Source of the DNA: an uncultured Enterobacteriaceae bacterium
GTDB taxonomy: Bacteria > Pseudomonadota > Gammaproteobacteria > Enterobacterales > Enterobacteriaceae
Direction: 5' to 3'
NCBI GenBank assembly: GCA_936920625.1
Contig: CAKZHC010000027.1
Location: 1 to 23,336, forward strand
Length of the DNA stretch: 23,336 nucleotides
The notes beneath the pieces are model-generated. The model did not search any database and had not been told where the DNA came from. It worked only from the letters and a program-made list of their open reading frames with translations. Shown piece by piece: positions 13,821 through 23,122 of the stretch (its first letter is position 1; each line of letters opens with the position of its first letter). The translations under genes and the position numbers were made by a program.

Positions 13821-15279
13821 GTTACTGATAAACACAACGCTTGCTGAAACGCGCGTTGCTTATGTTGAAGGCGGCATACTTCAGGAGATTCACATTGAGC
13901 GTTAGGCCCGCCGTGGGATTGTTGGCAATATTTATAAAGGCCGGGTCAGCCGGGTATTACCCGGCATGCAGGCGGCTTTTGTTGATATTGGACTGGAAAG
14001 AACAGCTTTCCTCCACGCTGCCGATATCATGTCCCGCACTGAGTATTTAGCAAAGCAGGAACGACAAAATCTGGCTGTACGGGATATAACCGATCTAGTG
14101 TACCAGGGGCAGGATTTAATGGTTCAGGTTATAAAGGATCCATTAGGAACCAAGGGTGCACGGCTGACTACCGATATTACGCTCCCTTCCCGTTATCTGG
14201 TGTTTCTGCCGGGCGCCTCTCACGTTGGCGTGTCGCAGCGTATTGCAAATGAAGAGGAGCGGGAACGGTTAAAGGCGCTGGTGCAGGGATATTGTGATGA
14301 TTTGGGTGGTTTCATCATTCGTACTGCTGCCGAGGGTGCGGGTGAACAGGAGCTCCTGCTGGATGTCATGTTCCTCAAACGTCTCTGGACCAAGGTAACT
14401 GAGCGCAAGGGCCGCTATCAGACACGTTTGCAACTGTATGGTGAAGTGGCGCTGGCCCAGCGTATCTTGCGGGATTTTGCGGGAACGGTTCTGGACAGAA
14501 TCCGCGTGGATTCCCGCCCTATCTTTGACCAGTTGCTGGCATTTACCAGAGAATATATTCCAGATATGAGCAGTAAGCTGGAGTATTACAATAACAGGAA
14601 GCCGATTTTCGATCTCTATAATATTGAAAACGAAATTCGGCGGACAATTGGTAGAAAAGTTGATTTAAAATCAGGAGGTTATCTGATTATAGACCAAACT
14701 GAAGCCATGACTACCATTGACATCAACACGGGGGGATTTGTCGGGCATCGTAATCTGGATGAAACGATATTTGATACCAACCTTGAAGCTACCCATGCTA
14801 TTGCGCGCCAGCTTAAGCTCCGTAATCTCGGCGGCATTATTATCATCGATTTTATTGATATGAACACCGAGTATCATCGCCAGCGTGTATTGCATGTGCT
14901 GGAACAGGCATTAAGTAAAGATCGCGCAAAAACCTGCGTTTACGGATTTTCTCAGCTTGGGCTGGTTGAGATGACTCGAAAACGCACACGTGAAAGTGTT
15001 GAGCATGTGTTGTGCCACGACTGCCCGGCCTGCAAAGGCAAAGGTACGCTGAAGACAGCAGAAACGGTGTGTTATGAAATCATACGAGAAGTTGTCCGGG
15101 TCCATCATACTTACAGGGCAGAACGCTTTCTGGTCTACACTTCGCCAGTAGTAGGGGAAGCGCTAAAAAGTGATCAGTCACAGGTTCTCTCAGAACTGGA
15201 AATTTTAATCGGTAAACAGGTTACCGTACAGATTGAGCCACTTTACATGCAAGAACAGTTTGACGTTATAACGTTATAA
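13810..15279 (+). pseudogene. rng: Ribonuclease G with a nonsense codon at position 32
   Basis: RNase G is an endoribonuclease of the RNase E family that matures the 5' end of 16S rRNA and degrades some mRNAs. From the ATG inside the end of yhdE, the frame reads MAAELLIN to HIER, then TAG (13903-13905) where relatives have Glu32. It then continues uninterrupted to a total of 489 codons, the E. coli length. Metal ligands Asp304 (TIDINTG) and Asp347 (IIIDFIDM) and the zinc-link CPAC motif are intact. One G-to-T change from GAG would create the stop. Readthrough could give full-length enzyme. A restart at Met53 (13966) could give one lacking the beginning of the S1 RNA-binding domain; no strong ribosome site precedes that ATG. 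Confidence 0.8.
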
Positions 15280-15365
15280 AAAACTTATTGCTATCAGGAT
15301 TAGTGTGTCCCGCTACCCGGAAGTGGCAAGAGCGGTATGCTGAATCTGCTAAATCGGGCGAGAGT

Positions 15366-15388
15366 TTATTATAAGGCACTTATAATAA
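15366..15388. promoter_or_regulatory. Perfect AT-rich dyad between rng and yhdP
   Basis: TTATTATAAG (15366-15375) and CTTATAATAA (15379-15388) are perfect inverted repeats around GCA. With such low GC, a DNA operator seems as likely as an RNA hairpin. It is 107 bases upstream of the yhdP start, in a 215-base gap. The pattern TATAAT inside could also be part of a -10 box. Confidence 0.5.
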
Positions 15389-15494
15389 GACGACATGCAT
15401 CAGGCTGATATGCTTTTCTTGCCCTGCGGCTCGGGGCAGAAGACGCTGTAAAGTGAACGAATATTTGTGTTATGCCTAGGAAAAGGAGAGCTAA

Positions 15495-18400
15495 GTGAGG
15501 CAACTGCCGCGAATTTTATTACTGACCTGTGTTACCACTACGATTATTGTGGCATTACTTGTGAGTGTATTGCGTCTGGCTATGCCGATGTTGAATCACT
15601 GGCGTGAACCCATCTTCGATTCACTTTCTGCACTTACTGGTATGAAAATCGATGCCAGTCATATTGATGGTCACTGGGAAAACTTTGGTCCCTCGTTAGA
15701 AATTCGTGATCTGAGTATTGCATTAAACGATGGGGGGAGCCTGAGTGTTAGCCGGGTTAGTCTGGCGTTAAACGTCTGGCGCTCATTACTCCATTTTCGC
15801 TGGCAGTTCCGAGATCTGACATTCTATCACCTTGATTTCAACACCAACACTCCGCTTATCATCAGCAAAAATGAAGATTACAATATTCAGCTGGAGCACC
15901 TCAATTATCTGTTTTTACATCAGTTTGACCACTTCGTCCTGCGCGATAGTCGGTTAAGTTTTCCCGCACCTTCTGGCCAGCGACTGACCCTGATGACACC
16001 ACAACTAAGCTGTCTTAATGAACGGAAGCGCCATCGGGTTGAGGGAGAAGTAAATTTATCAAGTTTTAACGGCCAGCATGGTGTATTACAGGTCAGAATG
16101 GATCTGCGGGACAGCCATGGGTTACTCAATGATGGCCGGATATGGCTTCAGGCGGATGACCTGGACATTCGCCCGTGGCTCGGTGAATGGATGCACGATA
16201 ACACCCATCTTGAGGATGCGCGCTTAAGTCTGGCGACTTGGATTAATCTGAAAGAGGGCGAGGTATATTCAGGTGATCTGTTGCTGAAACGAGGTAAAGC
16301 ACGCTGGCAGGGAGTAACAAAAACCCACACCCTGCAAGTTGAAAATCAAACCGCCCATCTGGAGCAATTCAGCGGCGGATGGCGGCTGAATTTGCCACAA
16401 TTAGCGATTAAAACTGATAGCCAGCGCTGGCCTTCAGGGCAGCTGGATATGCTATGGCAGCCGCCGGGAGCTGGTAATTCAGGGGAGTTTCGGCTGCGAG
16501 GATCCCAGCTGGATCTGGCACGGATAAAGCCTCTGGTACCCCTGGCGGCAGGGGTGCCACAAATATGGGTGCAGCGTCTTGAACAGCTGAATCCAGATGG
16601 ACAAATTGACAGGCTGGCGCTCGACATACCGCTAAAACAGCCAGAACAGACCCGCTTTGACGCACAGTGGCACAATCTAAGCTGGAACGCATGGAAACAA
16701 TTACCGGCTATGCGAAAACTTGATGGTGAAGCGAGCGGTAGCCTGGCAAATGGGGCGCTAAAGCTTATGATTAATCGCACTACACTTCCCTGGAACAGGG
16801 TATTTAAAGCACCGTTACAGATTGACACCGTCAGTGGAAGAATGAACTGGCAGTATGGCCCGCAGGGATTGGTGCTTAATGGCCATGATGTAGATGTTCA
16901 AATGCGTGCACTCAAGGCGCACGGAAACTTTGCTTTTTCACACTGGCAGAATGCCGCCCCCCACCTTGCCATTCTGGGAAGTATTGATGCCAGTGATGCC
17001 GGTGAAGCCTGGCGTTACTTCCCAAAACCACTCATGGAACAGTCGCTGAAAAACTATCTGACCAGCGCGTTGAAGGGGGGGACTGCCCGCGGCGCCACCC
17101 TGCTCTTTGACGGAAATCCAGAAAAATTTCCATTCAAACAGCAGGAAGGCACGTTTCAGGTTTCTGTTCCGCTACGCAATGCAACTTTTGCTTTTCAACA
17201 AGACTGGCCCACTATTTCCGGGCTGAACATTGATCTTAACTTTACTAACAACGGTCTGTGGATGAATGCCCCGGTGGCGATGCTGGGTAAAATATATGCT
17301 AAGCAAATATCTGCAAAGATTCCGGATTACAGCAAATCAACGTTACTAATCGATGGCAGACTGCATGGCGCGGGTCAGGATATTCGCCAGTACTTCTATC
17401 AGACGGCGCTGCGTACTTCGCTGGGAAAAGCGCTCGATCAGCTTCAGGTTAGCGGAGAGGTGAGCAGCCGCTTACATCTCGCGATCCCCCTTGATGGCCC
17501 AAAGGGGAAAGTATATGCGAACGGAAAAGTCACAATGGAGGGCAGCAGGCTTTTCATCAAACCGATCGCGACAACACTCAATAATGTACACGGTAACTTT
17601 CGCTTCAAAAATGGTAATCTGCAAAGTGATACACTGCGGGCGTCCCTGTATAGCCAGCCTGTGATGCTGCGTTTTAATACCCGTGATGGCGACAGTGAGT
17701 ACAGAGTTGGTGTTAACTTCAAGGGTAACTGGGCTCTCAATAAAGTATCCATGCTGCCAGTTACACTACGTTCAGCGCTGGCTGGCAGTGCATCCTGGCA
17801 GGCTGATGTGGCTGTTTGTCTGCCACATTCCGGAAATACCCGATATCAGGGTAAACTCACGACAAATTTGCAGGATATTGCCAGCAACTTGCCTCCTCCA
17901 TTTGATAAACAAGCGGGCAGTGTGATGCCTGTTACTGTCAGCGTGCAGGGCGATGATAACGGACTGGATGTAAGTGGCAGCGCAGGCAGCTCATACTATT
18001 TTAATAGTCACTGGCTGCTAAATAGACCGCTGCGGATTGAACGGGGTATCTGGTTAAGTGATGGTCAGAGTGTGCCGGCGTTACCCAATACACCAGGCGT
18101 GAAAATCAACCTGCCACCAACAGATGGTGATAGCTGGCTGGCATTAATCACTGATTCGCTCCCATTGTCAGGTGGCAGACGGGCAGACCGTGAGCAACAA
18201 CATGCTACGTTTTGGGAAACAGAACAACATTATTACTCCTGGCTGCCCGAATCACTGTCATTCTACACACCATCGCTAAAGCTGGCAGGTCAGCACTGGC
18301 GTACGTTAACCACGACAATCAGCAAAGATACGCAGAACAATATCAACATTCGGGCTAAGGGGAGGGAGATTAATGGGACGCTAAAAATGTCCTCTGTTTC

Positions 18401-19343
18401 TCCATGGCAACTGGACCTCGGATATCTCTACTACAATCCGCAGTGGGCAGATTCGGATGATACGAGCATTCCACTACTGGATGACATTACGCCAAATCGC
18501 TTTCGCTACTGGCCAGTTTTAAAGCTGACTTGCAGTGAATGTTGGTTGCGGGGGCAAAATTTTGGTCTGGTGCAGGCTACTTTGACGCCGGCAAAGGACA
18601 AAATAACGTTAACTGATGGCCTAATAGACACAGGTAAGATCCGTATGCAAACGAGCGGTGAGTGGGTAAAACACCAGGCAGCAGAGCGCACACTGCTCAA
18701 GGGTAAGCTCAGTGGTAAAAAGAGTGATGATGCGATGAACTGGCTTGGTATTTATTCTCCACTGCGTGCAGCACCTTTTGATATCGATTACGATTTAAAC
18801 TGGCGTTCTGTTCCCTGGAAACCCTCTGTGGAGACGTTGAGCGGAACGATAAAAAGCCATTTCGGACCCGGTCAGATTGTTGATGTAGATACGGGCAAAG
18901 CCGGGCAGATTTTAAGTTTGTTTAGCGTTGAGTCCTTGATACGCCGGATTCGACATGATTTCAGTGACAGTTTTAATAAAGGCTTTGCCTTCGAAGCAAT
19001 TAATGGTACTGGCTGGATTGAGGATGGGCTGGTTCATACCAATAATTTGCTCATTAAAAGCGCACAGGCTGATGTGGCCATCAAGGGTACTATGGATCTG
19101 GTACATCGTCAGTTGAACGCACAGGCGGTAATAGCGCCGGAAATTTCCTCTGCGGTGGGAATTGCAACCGCTTTTGCCATCAACCCCGTGGCAGGTGCTG
19201 CTGTATTTGCTGCCAGCAAAGCGCTCGGACCGCTGTGGAGCAAAATTTCCGTGTTGCGCTATCAGATCAGTGGTCCAATCGATGCCCCGGTCATCCGCAA
19301 ATTCGGCAAAAAAACACAGGCTGAAGTTAATGTTGGTCGCTAA
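15495..19343 (+). CDS. yhdP: AsmA-like phospholipid transport protein YhdP
   Basis: YhdP is a very large inner-membrane-anchored periplasmic protein of the AsmA-like family. With TamB and YdbH it moves phospholipids to the outer membrane and supports its barrier function. The 1282-residue product (E. coli about 1266) has an N-terminal membrane anchor at about 5-27, then long repeating beta structure (DUF3971/AsmA-like). It ends in a conserved region with LVHRQLNAQAVIAPEISS, then NPVAGAAVFAASKALGPLWSK and YQISGPIDAPVI. The start is GTG, eight bases after AGGAG. Its intact 3.8 kb frame argues against pervasive sequencing error in this window. It precedes tldD by 74 bases. Confidence 0.96.
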   Translation: MRQLPRILLLTCVTTTIIVALLVSVLRLAMPMLNHWREPIFDSLSALTGMKIDASHIDGHWENFGPSLEIRDLSIALNDGGSLSVSRVSLALNVWRSLLHFRWQFRDLTFYHLDFNTNTPLIISKNEDYNIQLEHLNYLFLHQFDHFVLRDSRLSFPAPSGQRLTLMTPQLSCLNERKRHRVEGEVNLSSFNGQHGVLQVRMDLRDSHGLLNDGRIWLQADDLDIRPWLGEWMHDNTHLEDARLSLATWINLKEGEVYSGDLLLKRGKARWQGVTKTHTLQVENQTAHLEQFSGGWRLNLPQLAIKTDSQRWPSGQLDMLWQPPGAGNSGEFRLRGSQLDLARIKPLVPLAAGVPQIWVQRLEQLNPDGQIDRLALDIPLKQPEQTRFDAQWHNLSWNAWKQLPAMRKLDGEASGSLANGALKLMINRTTLPWNRVFKAPLQIDTVSGRMNWQYGPQGLVLNGHDVDVQMRALKAHGNFAFSHWQNAAPHLAILGSIDASDAGEAWRYFPKPLMEQSLKNYLTSALKGGTARGATLLFDGNPEKFPFKQQEGTFQVSVPLRNATFAFQQDWPTISGLNIDLNFTNNGLWMNAPVAMLGKIYAKQISAKIPDYSKSTLLIDGRLHGAGQDIRQYFYQTALRTSLGKALDQLQVSGEVSSRLHLAIPLDGPKGKVYANGKVTMEGSRLFIKPIATTLNNVHGNFRFKNGNLQSDTLRASLYSQPVMLRFNTRDGDSEYRVGVNFKGNWALNKVSMLPVTLRSALAGSASWQADVAVCLPHSGNTRYQGKLTTNLQDIASNLPPPFDKQAGSVMPVTVSVQGDDNGLDVSGSAGSSYYFNSHWLLNRPLRIERGIWLSDGQSVPALPNTPGVKINLPPTDGDSWLALITDSLPLSGGRRADREQQHATFWETEQHYYSWLPESLSFYTPSLKLAGQHWRTLTTTISKDTQNNINIRAKGREINGTLKMSSVSPWQLDLGYLYYNPQWADSDDTSIPLLDDITPNRFRYWPVLKLTCSECWLRGQNFGLVQATLTPAKDKITLTDGLIDTGKIRMQTSGEWVKHQAAERTLLKGKLSGKKSDDAMNWLGIYSPLRAAPFDIDYDLNWRSVPWKPSVETLSGTIKSHFGPGQIVDVDTGKAGQILSLFSVESLIRRIRHDFSDSFNKGFAFEAINGTGWIEDGLVHTNNLLIKSAQADVAIKGTMDLVHRQLNAQAVIAPEISSAVGIATAFAINPVAGAAVFAASKALGPLWSKISVLRYQISGPIDAPVIRKFGKKTQAEVNVGR

Positions 19344-19378
19344 TTGCCGCAGTCTGATAACATAGTGCTGTCTTTATG

Positions 19379-19393
19379 CCAGCCGTGGGCTGG
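19379..19393 (+). terminator. Small hairpin between yhdP and tldD
   Basis: CCAGCC and GGCTGG form a perfect 6-base stem around GTG, followed by the weak T-rich TTCATTATT. It may be an attenuator that lowers readthrough into tldD; it is too short to be certain. Confidence 0.3.
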
Positions 19394-19417
19394 TTCATTA
19401 TTCCAGAGTAAAAATTC

Positions 19418-20863
19418 ATGACGTTAAATAGGGTAAGTGAGCAGTTGTTAACTGCCAATAATATCAATCATCAGGACCTCTATACCCTCCTTAGTCGGCT
19501 TTCCGAGCGTAACATTGATTATGCCGATCTCTACTTTCAATCGAGTGTTCACGAATCTTGGGCGCTAGAAGATCGCATCATCAAAGAGGGGGAGTGGAAC
19601 ATTGACCAGGGAGTCGGCGTCAGAGCAATTAGTGGTGAAAAAACGGGTTTTGCTTATTCGGATCAGATTACGTTAGACGCCCTTGAGCAGAGTGCTATTG
19701 CCGCGCGGAGCATTGCAGGTGAGTGTGGAACACGGCAGGCCCATATCCTGGGCGCAGTGCAAAATCGCTCCCGTTACACATACCACGATCCGCTGTGTAG
19801 CCTCTCACGAGAGGAAAAGATTGCGCTGTTGCATCGCGTTGACGAAGTGGCACGGGCAACAGACTCCAGAGTGCAGGAGGTCAGTGCCAGCCTGAGTGGT
19901 GTTTATGAACTGGTTCTTATCGCTGCCACTGATGGTACTCTGGCTGCCGATGTGCGTCCGTTGGTGCGGCTTTCTGTCGAGGTGCAGGTTGAAGATCAGG
20001 GGAAGCGCGAACGAGGCAGTTGTGGTGGTGGTGGACGCACAGGCTATCAGTTTTTTCTGGCAGATGTTGATGGAGAATCGCGTGCTGATCGCTTCGCGCG
20101 TGAAGCAGTACGCATGGCGCTGGTTAATCTTCATGCTGTTGCTGCACCTGCCGGAACACTGCCAGTAGTACTGGGTCCAGGCTGGCCGGGTGTATTATTG
20201 CACGAGGCAGTAGGGCATGGTCTGGAGGGTGATTTTAATCGCCGTGGTACGTCGGTCTTCAGCGGCCAGATTGGCACTCAGGTAACGTCAGCGCTCTGCA
20301 CTATTGTGGATGACGGGACTATCGATGGTCTGCGCGGGTCACTCGCTATTGATGATGAAGGGGTACCCAGTCAATACAATGTTCTGATTGAGAATGGTGT
20401 GCTCAGGGGATACATGCAGGATAAGCTCAATGCGAGGCTGATGGGCGTTCAACCAACAGGAAATGGCCGGCGTGAATCCTATGCACATCTGCCGATGCCT
20501 CGTATGACTAATACTTATATGCTGGCTGGAAAATCGACACCTGAAGAGATGATTGAGAGTGTAGACTACGGTATTTATGCCACGAATTTTGGCGGAGGGC
20601 AGGTGGATATTACCTCCGGTAAATTTGTTTTTTCTACGTCGGAGGCTTATCTGATTGAGAAAGGTAAAATTACCACCCCAGTCAAAGGTGCCACACTTAT
20701 TGGTTCTGGCATAGAGGCGATGCAGCAAATTTCCATGGTAGGTAATGATCTTGCCTTGGATCAGGGTGTGGGTATTTGTGGTAAAGAGGGGCAAAGCGTG
20801 CCTGTAGGGGTAGGGCAACCCAGTCTGAAGCTGAATAAGCTGACGGTGGGGGGCACACGTTAA
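19418..20863 (+). CDS. tldD: Metalloprotease subunit TldD
   Basis: TldD is the catalytic half of the cytoplasmic TldD/TldE zinc protease, which degrades unfolded peptides, matures microcin B17 and degrades the antitoxin CcdA in E. coli. The product has 481 residues, the E. coli length. It shows the N-terminal domain with YADLYFQSS, the zinc motif HEAVGH at 262-267 with the following GLEGDFNRRGTSVF, and the C-terminal NFGGGQVDITSGKF and IGSGIEAM blocks. The partner gene tldE (pmbA) is normally elsewhere. No terminator is evident downstream, and argR, mdh or aae genes often found beyond it in relatives are absent. Confidence 0.97.
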   Translation: MTLNRVSEQLLTANNINHQDLYTLLSRLSERNIDYADLYFQSSVHESWALEDRIIKEGEWNIDQGVGVRAISGEKTGFAYSDQITLDALEQSAIAARSIAGECGTRQAHILGAVQNRSRYTYHDPLCSLSREEKIALLHRVDEVARATDSRVQEVSASLSGVYELVLIAATDGTLAADVRPLVRLSVEVQVEDQGKRERGSCGGGGRTGYQFFLADVDGESRADRFAREAVRMALVNLHAVAAPAGTLPVVLGPGWPGVLLHEAVGHGLEGDFNRRGTSVFSGQIGTQVTSALCTIVDDGTIDGLRGSLAIDDEGVPSQYNVLIENGVLRGYMQDKLNARLMGVQPTGNGRRESYAHLPMPRMTNTYMLAGKSTPEEMIESVDYGIYATNFGGGQVDITSGKFVFSTSEAYLIEKGKITTPVKGATLIGSGIEAMQQISMVGNDLALDQGVGICGKEGQSVPVGVGQPSLKLNKLTVGGTR

Positions 20864-21480
20864 CCGGCCTGGAGTATCCTGCTGTGATGGTGTGTTTCGA
20901 AACAGAGTTATTCAATACGCACTGTCCGCAGGAGTGATTTCAGGAACCAGAAAACGGGCACAGTTGTCTTTTCATTAGTTCCCAACCTCAACCTTACCGA
21001 TTATCAGATTTTGACGTGCCACGGAACTTATAAATATAAAATTCAGTAAATTATCAGTGGAGTAACACGATGATTTATGGGGAATAGCTTTCATAATGGA
21101 GATGCAGCCCGGCAGACAGAGTTTGCTAAGGGTACAAAGTATATTACTGAAACATAAAATAACAGAATTATTATTGATTCACTACGATTTTTCGGATAGT
21201 TAATTCGGGAAACAAACAAGTCCCTGCGTCAGGGCAGAATTAATTTGTTCTGGTGGCTCGTCGTACGTGTCCGGAAACGTTGATAGCTGATAATATGATA
21301 CAAAGCCTGCTGCATCTGTTTTGATGAGGAAGTTTTCCCGGAGGTAGTTCTCAAACGCCCATATCTTTATTTCTTTTCCTTTACTTAAAACCAGTCAAAT
21401 GCATCCGTTTCATATCAAATTATTAAACAAGCCACGATAATAAATGATTTCATATTGATTTCGGCGATAGAAGAAGTATA
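20864..21480. other. Gene-free region between tldD and the ParM gene
   Basis: No gene was recognised on either strand. There is a short hairpin CCCTG-CGT-CAGGG around 21223-21235. No array of direct repeats like the parC centromere of plasmid R1 is visible before the ParM gene. Confidence 0.4.
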
Positions 21481-21509
21481 TTGTCATGATAAAAAATGAG
21501 CAATAGTAT
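21481..21509 (+). promoter_or_regulatory. Candidate promoter of the ParM gene
   Basis: TTGTCA and TAGTAT are 17 bases apart, with a predicted start near 21516, about 20 bases before the ATG. The AAGG ribosome site at 21525-21528 follows. The -10 box is weak. Confidence 0.35.
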
Positions 21510-21534
21510 TGAGTATATATAACTAAGGTTTTGT

Positions 21535-22491
21535 ATGAAATTTTATATTGATGATGGGTCAACCAGTGTGAAAATGAAGTGGGAAGAAGGATATGAAAAC
21601 AGACTTGCTATACCCACTTCTTTTAAGCGTGGATGGAAAGCAGATTTTGGTAACAGCGCTATTGTCAATTATGAAATAGATGGCGAAAAATATTCATTTG
21701 ACCGTCACGACTCAAGTGCATTGAACACGAATATCATTGAGTGGCAGTATAGTGCATCTAACACTCTAGCTGTTCATCATGCTTTGTTGAATACAGGAAT
21801 AACTCCGCAAACAATAGATATTGTTGTAACGTTACCGTTATCAGAATACTACGATATAAATAAGCAGCAGAATAAAGAAAATATTGAGAGGAAAAAAGCT
21901 AGTCTGATGCGTAGTGTCAGTAATAGCAAAGAAACAGAAATGTTCAGATTTCATGAAATAACCGTCAAACCAGAATCAATCCCGGCGGGCTTTTCGGTCT
22001 TGTCTGAAATGGATGTAAACCAGTCACTGCTTATCGTTGATATTGGGGGAACTACCTTGGATATTTCACAAATTTCTGGAGAAATGAATGATGTGATAAA
22101 TATTTATGGTGATCCCAATACAGGTGTTTCACTGATAACGCAGGAAGTTAAAAATGCACTGGCAGAAGCCGAAACACATGCATCGAATCATATAGCAGAT
22201 CTTTTTATAGTTAACCGAAATAATCATGATTTCTTCGACAGAAATATAAATGATCCAACCAAAATAGATAAAATTAAGGAAGTCATTGATAATGCAAATT
22301 ACCGCCTGACCGAGCGTGTTATTGATGCCATAAGAAGATTTAGAGGATATAGCCATGTTATGGTTATCGGTGGAGGATCTGAGCTTATCAGCCAGTCAAT
22401 AAAGAATTTTTGTAATGTTCGGGACGAACGGTTCTTTGTCTCTCCTTATCCGCAATTTGATCTGGTCAATGGCCTTTTCACTATGGGATAA
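21535..22491 (+). CDS. parM: Plasmid-type actin ParM/StbA, no visible partner
   Basis: ParM forms dynamic actin-like filaments that push plasmid copies apart when capped by ParR bound to parC. The 318-residue product resembles the R1 plasmid ParM (320) along its whole length. It has phosphate loop 1 (IDDGSTSVK, 5-13), WQYSASN and HHALL (about 70-85), LPLSEYYD (100-107), the KPESIPAGF block with the catalytic Glu147, phosphate loop 2 DIGGTTLDIS (169-178), MVIGGGSEL (276-284) and RDERFF (296-301). All nucleotide-binding residues are present, so it could be active. No ParR-like frame follows and no iterons precede it. AT-rich codon use differs from mreB and tldD, suggesting transfer from a plasmid. 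Confidence 0.93.
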   Translation: MKFYIDDGSTSVKMKWEEGYENRLAIPTSFKRGWKADFGNSAIVNYEIDGEKYSFDRHDSSALNTNIIEWQYSASNTLAVHHALLNTGITPQTIDIVVTLPLSEYYDINKQQNKENIERKKASLMRSVSNSKETEMFRFHEITVKPESIPAGFSVLSEMDVNQSLLIVDIGGTTLDISQISGEMNDVINIYGDPNTGVSLITQEVKNALAEAETHASNHIADLFIVNRNNHDFFDRNINDPTKIDKIKEVIDNANYRLTERVIDAIRRFRGYSHVMVIGGGSELISQSIKNFCNVRDERFFVSPYPQFDLVNGLFTMG

Positions 22492-22583
22492 ATAGTAATT
22501 AAAAAAAATTATATCCGGCAGTATCATCTTAATGAATAATATGGCCTGCTGTAATGGCAATCGGTTAAATATATGATAGAAGT

Positions 22584-22615
22584 ATGTCAGTCACTATTAA
22601 TGTCAGTCACTATTA
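22584..22615. repeat. Perfect 16-base tandem duplication
   Basis: ATGTCAGTCACTATTA occurs twice head to tail (22584-22599, 22600-22615) between the ParM gene and the BhsA-like gene. The core GTCAGTCACTA could be a protein-binding site, but two copies are also what one slippage event would leave. The rest of the 288-base gap shows nothing I recognise. Confidence 0.8.
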
Positions 22616-22779
22616 GTAGATGGACTGGCATCTATACTTGAGGATTGATAACCGTAATTCGGCCGCAGAATATAATCAATCAATATTCATATCGTTTGAA
22701 TAAGTCGCTCATGGGCCGGGCTGGTTTTATTGGGAGCCAGCGATTCGGTCGTCTTATAGTATTATTCTCATTTGTACGA

Positions 22780-23049
22780 TTATCTGTAAATTTCAGCAGT
22801 TCCATGGTAGGTACCGTTGGTATATGCCTCGATGACACGATATTTACTTGCCCCTTTTTTATCTGCTTTTATAGAAAGCTGATGGGATATAGTATCAACA
22901 GAGCCATCAATGCCTGAGGCGGTAACAGTGCCCATGGATTGCAGATTTTCCCTTTGGACTATCTCACAGGTCACCTGGGTAGCCGCACTGGAATTCAATG
23001 CGAAAATTAATTGCAACGTAAGAATGGCAATAGCAGGGGTAGTTTTCAT
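22780..23049 (-). CDS. BhsA/McbA-like small periplasmic protein (DUF1471)
   Basis: This 89-residue protein has a Sec signal peptide (MKTTPAIAILTLQLIFALNS with cleavage near SSAA, residue 23) and a single YdgH/BhsA/McbA-like domain. The domain markers are GTVTASG, the amphipathic stretch DTISHQLSIKADKKGASKYRV and the terminal HGTAEIYR, which parallel GTISA, LAQKADEMGAKSFRI and LHGTAVIYK of E. coli BhsA as I recall it. Family members are stress-induced periplasmic or outer-membrane proteins affecting biofilm and surface properties. A lone Cys in the mature part (VTCEIV) is unusual to me. An AGAGG site precedes the start. Many paralogues exist, so no gene symbol is given. Confidence 0.85.
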   Translation of the reverse strand: MKTTPAIAILTLQLIFALNSSAATQVTCEIVQRENLQSMGTVTASGIDGSVDTISHQLSIKADKKGASKYRVIEAYTNGTYHGTAEIYR

Positions 23050-23122
23050 GGCAAAGAGCCTCTGGACTTAATGGGGATGATGTGAGGGGCTAAAAATAAC
23101 GGCCGGCCGATTGTTCTGCTGG

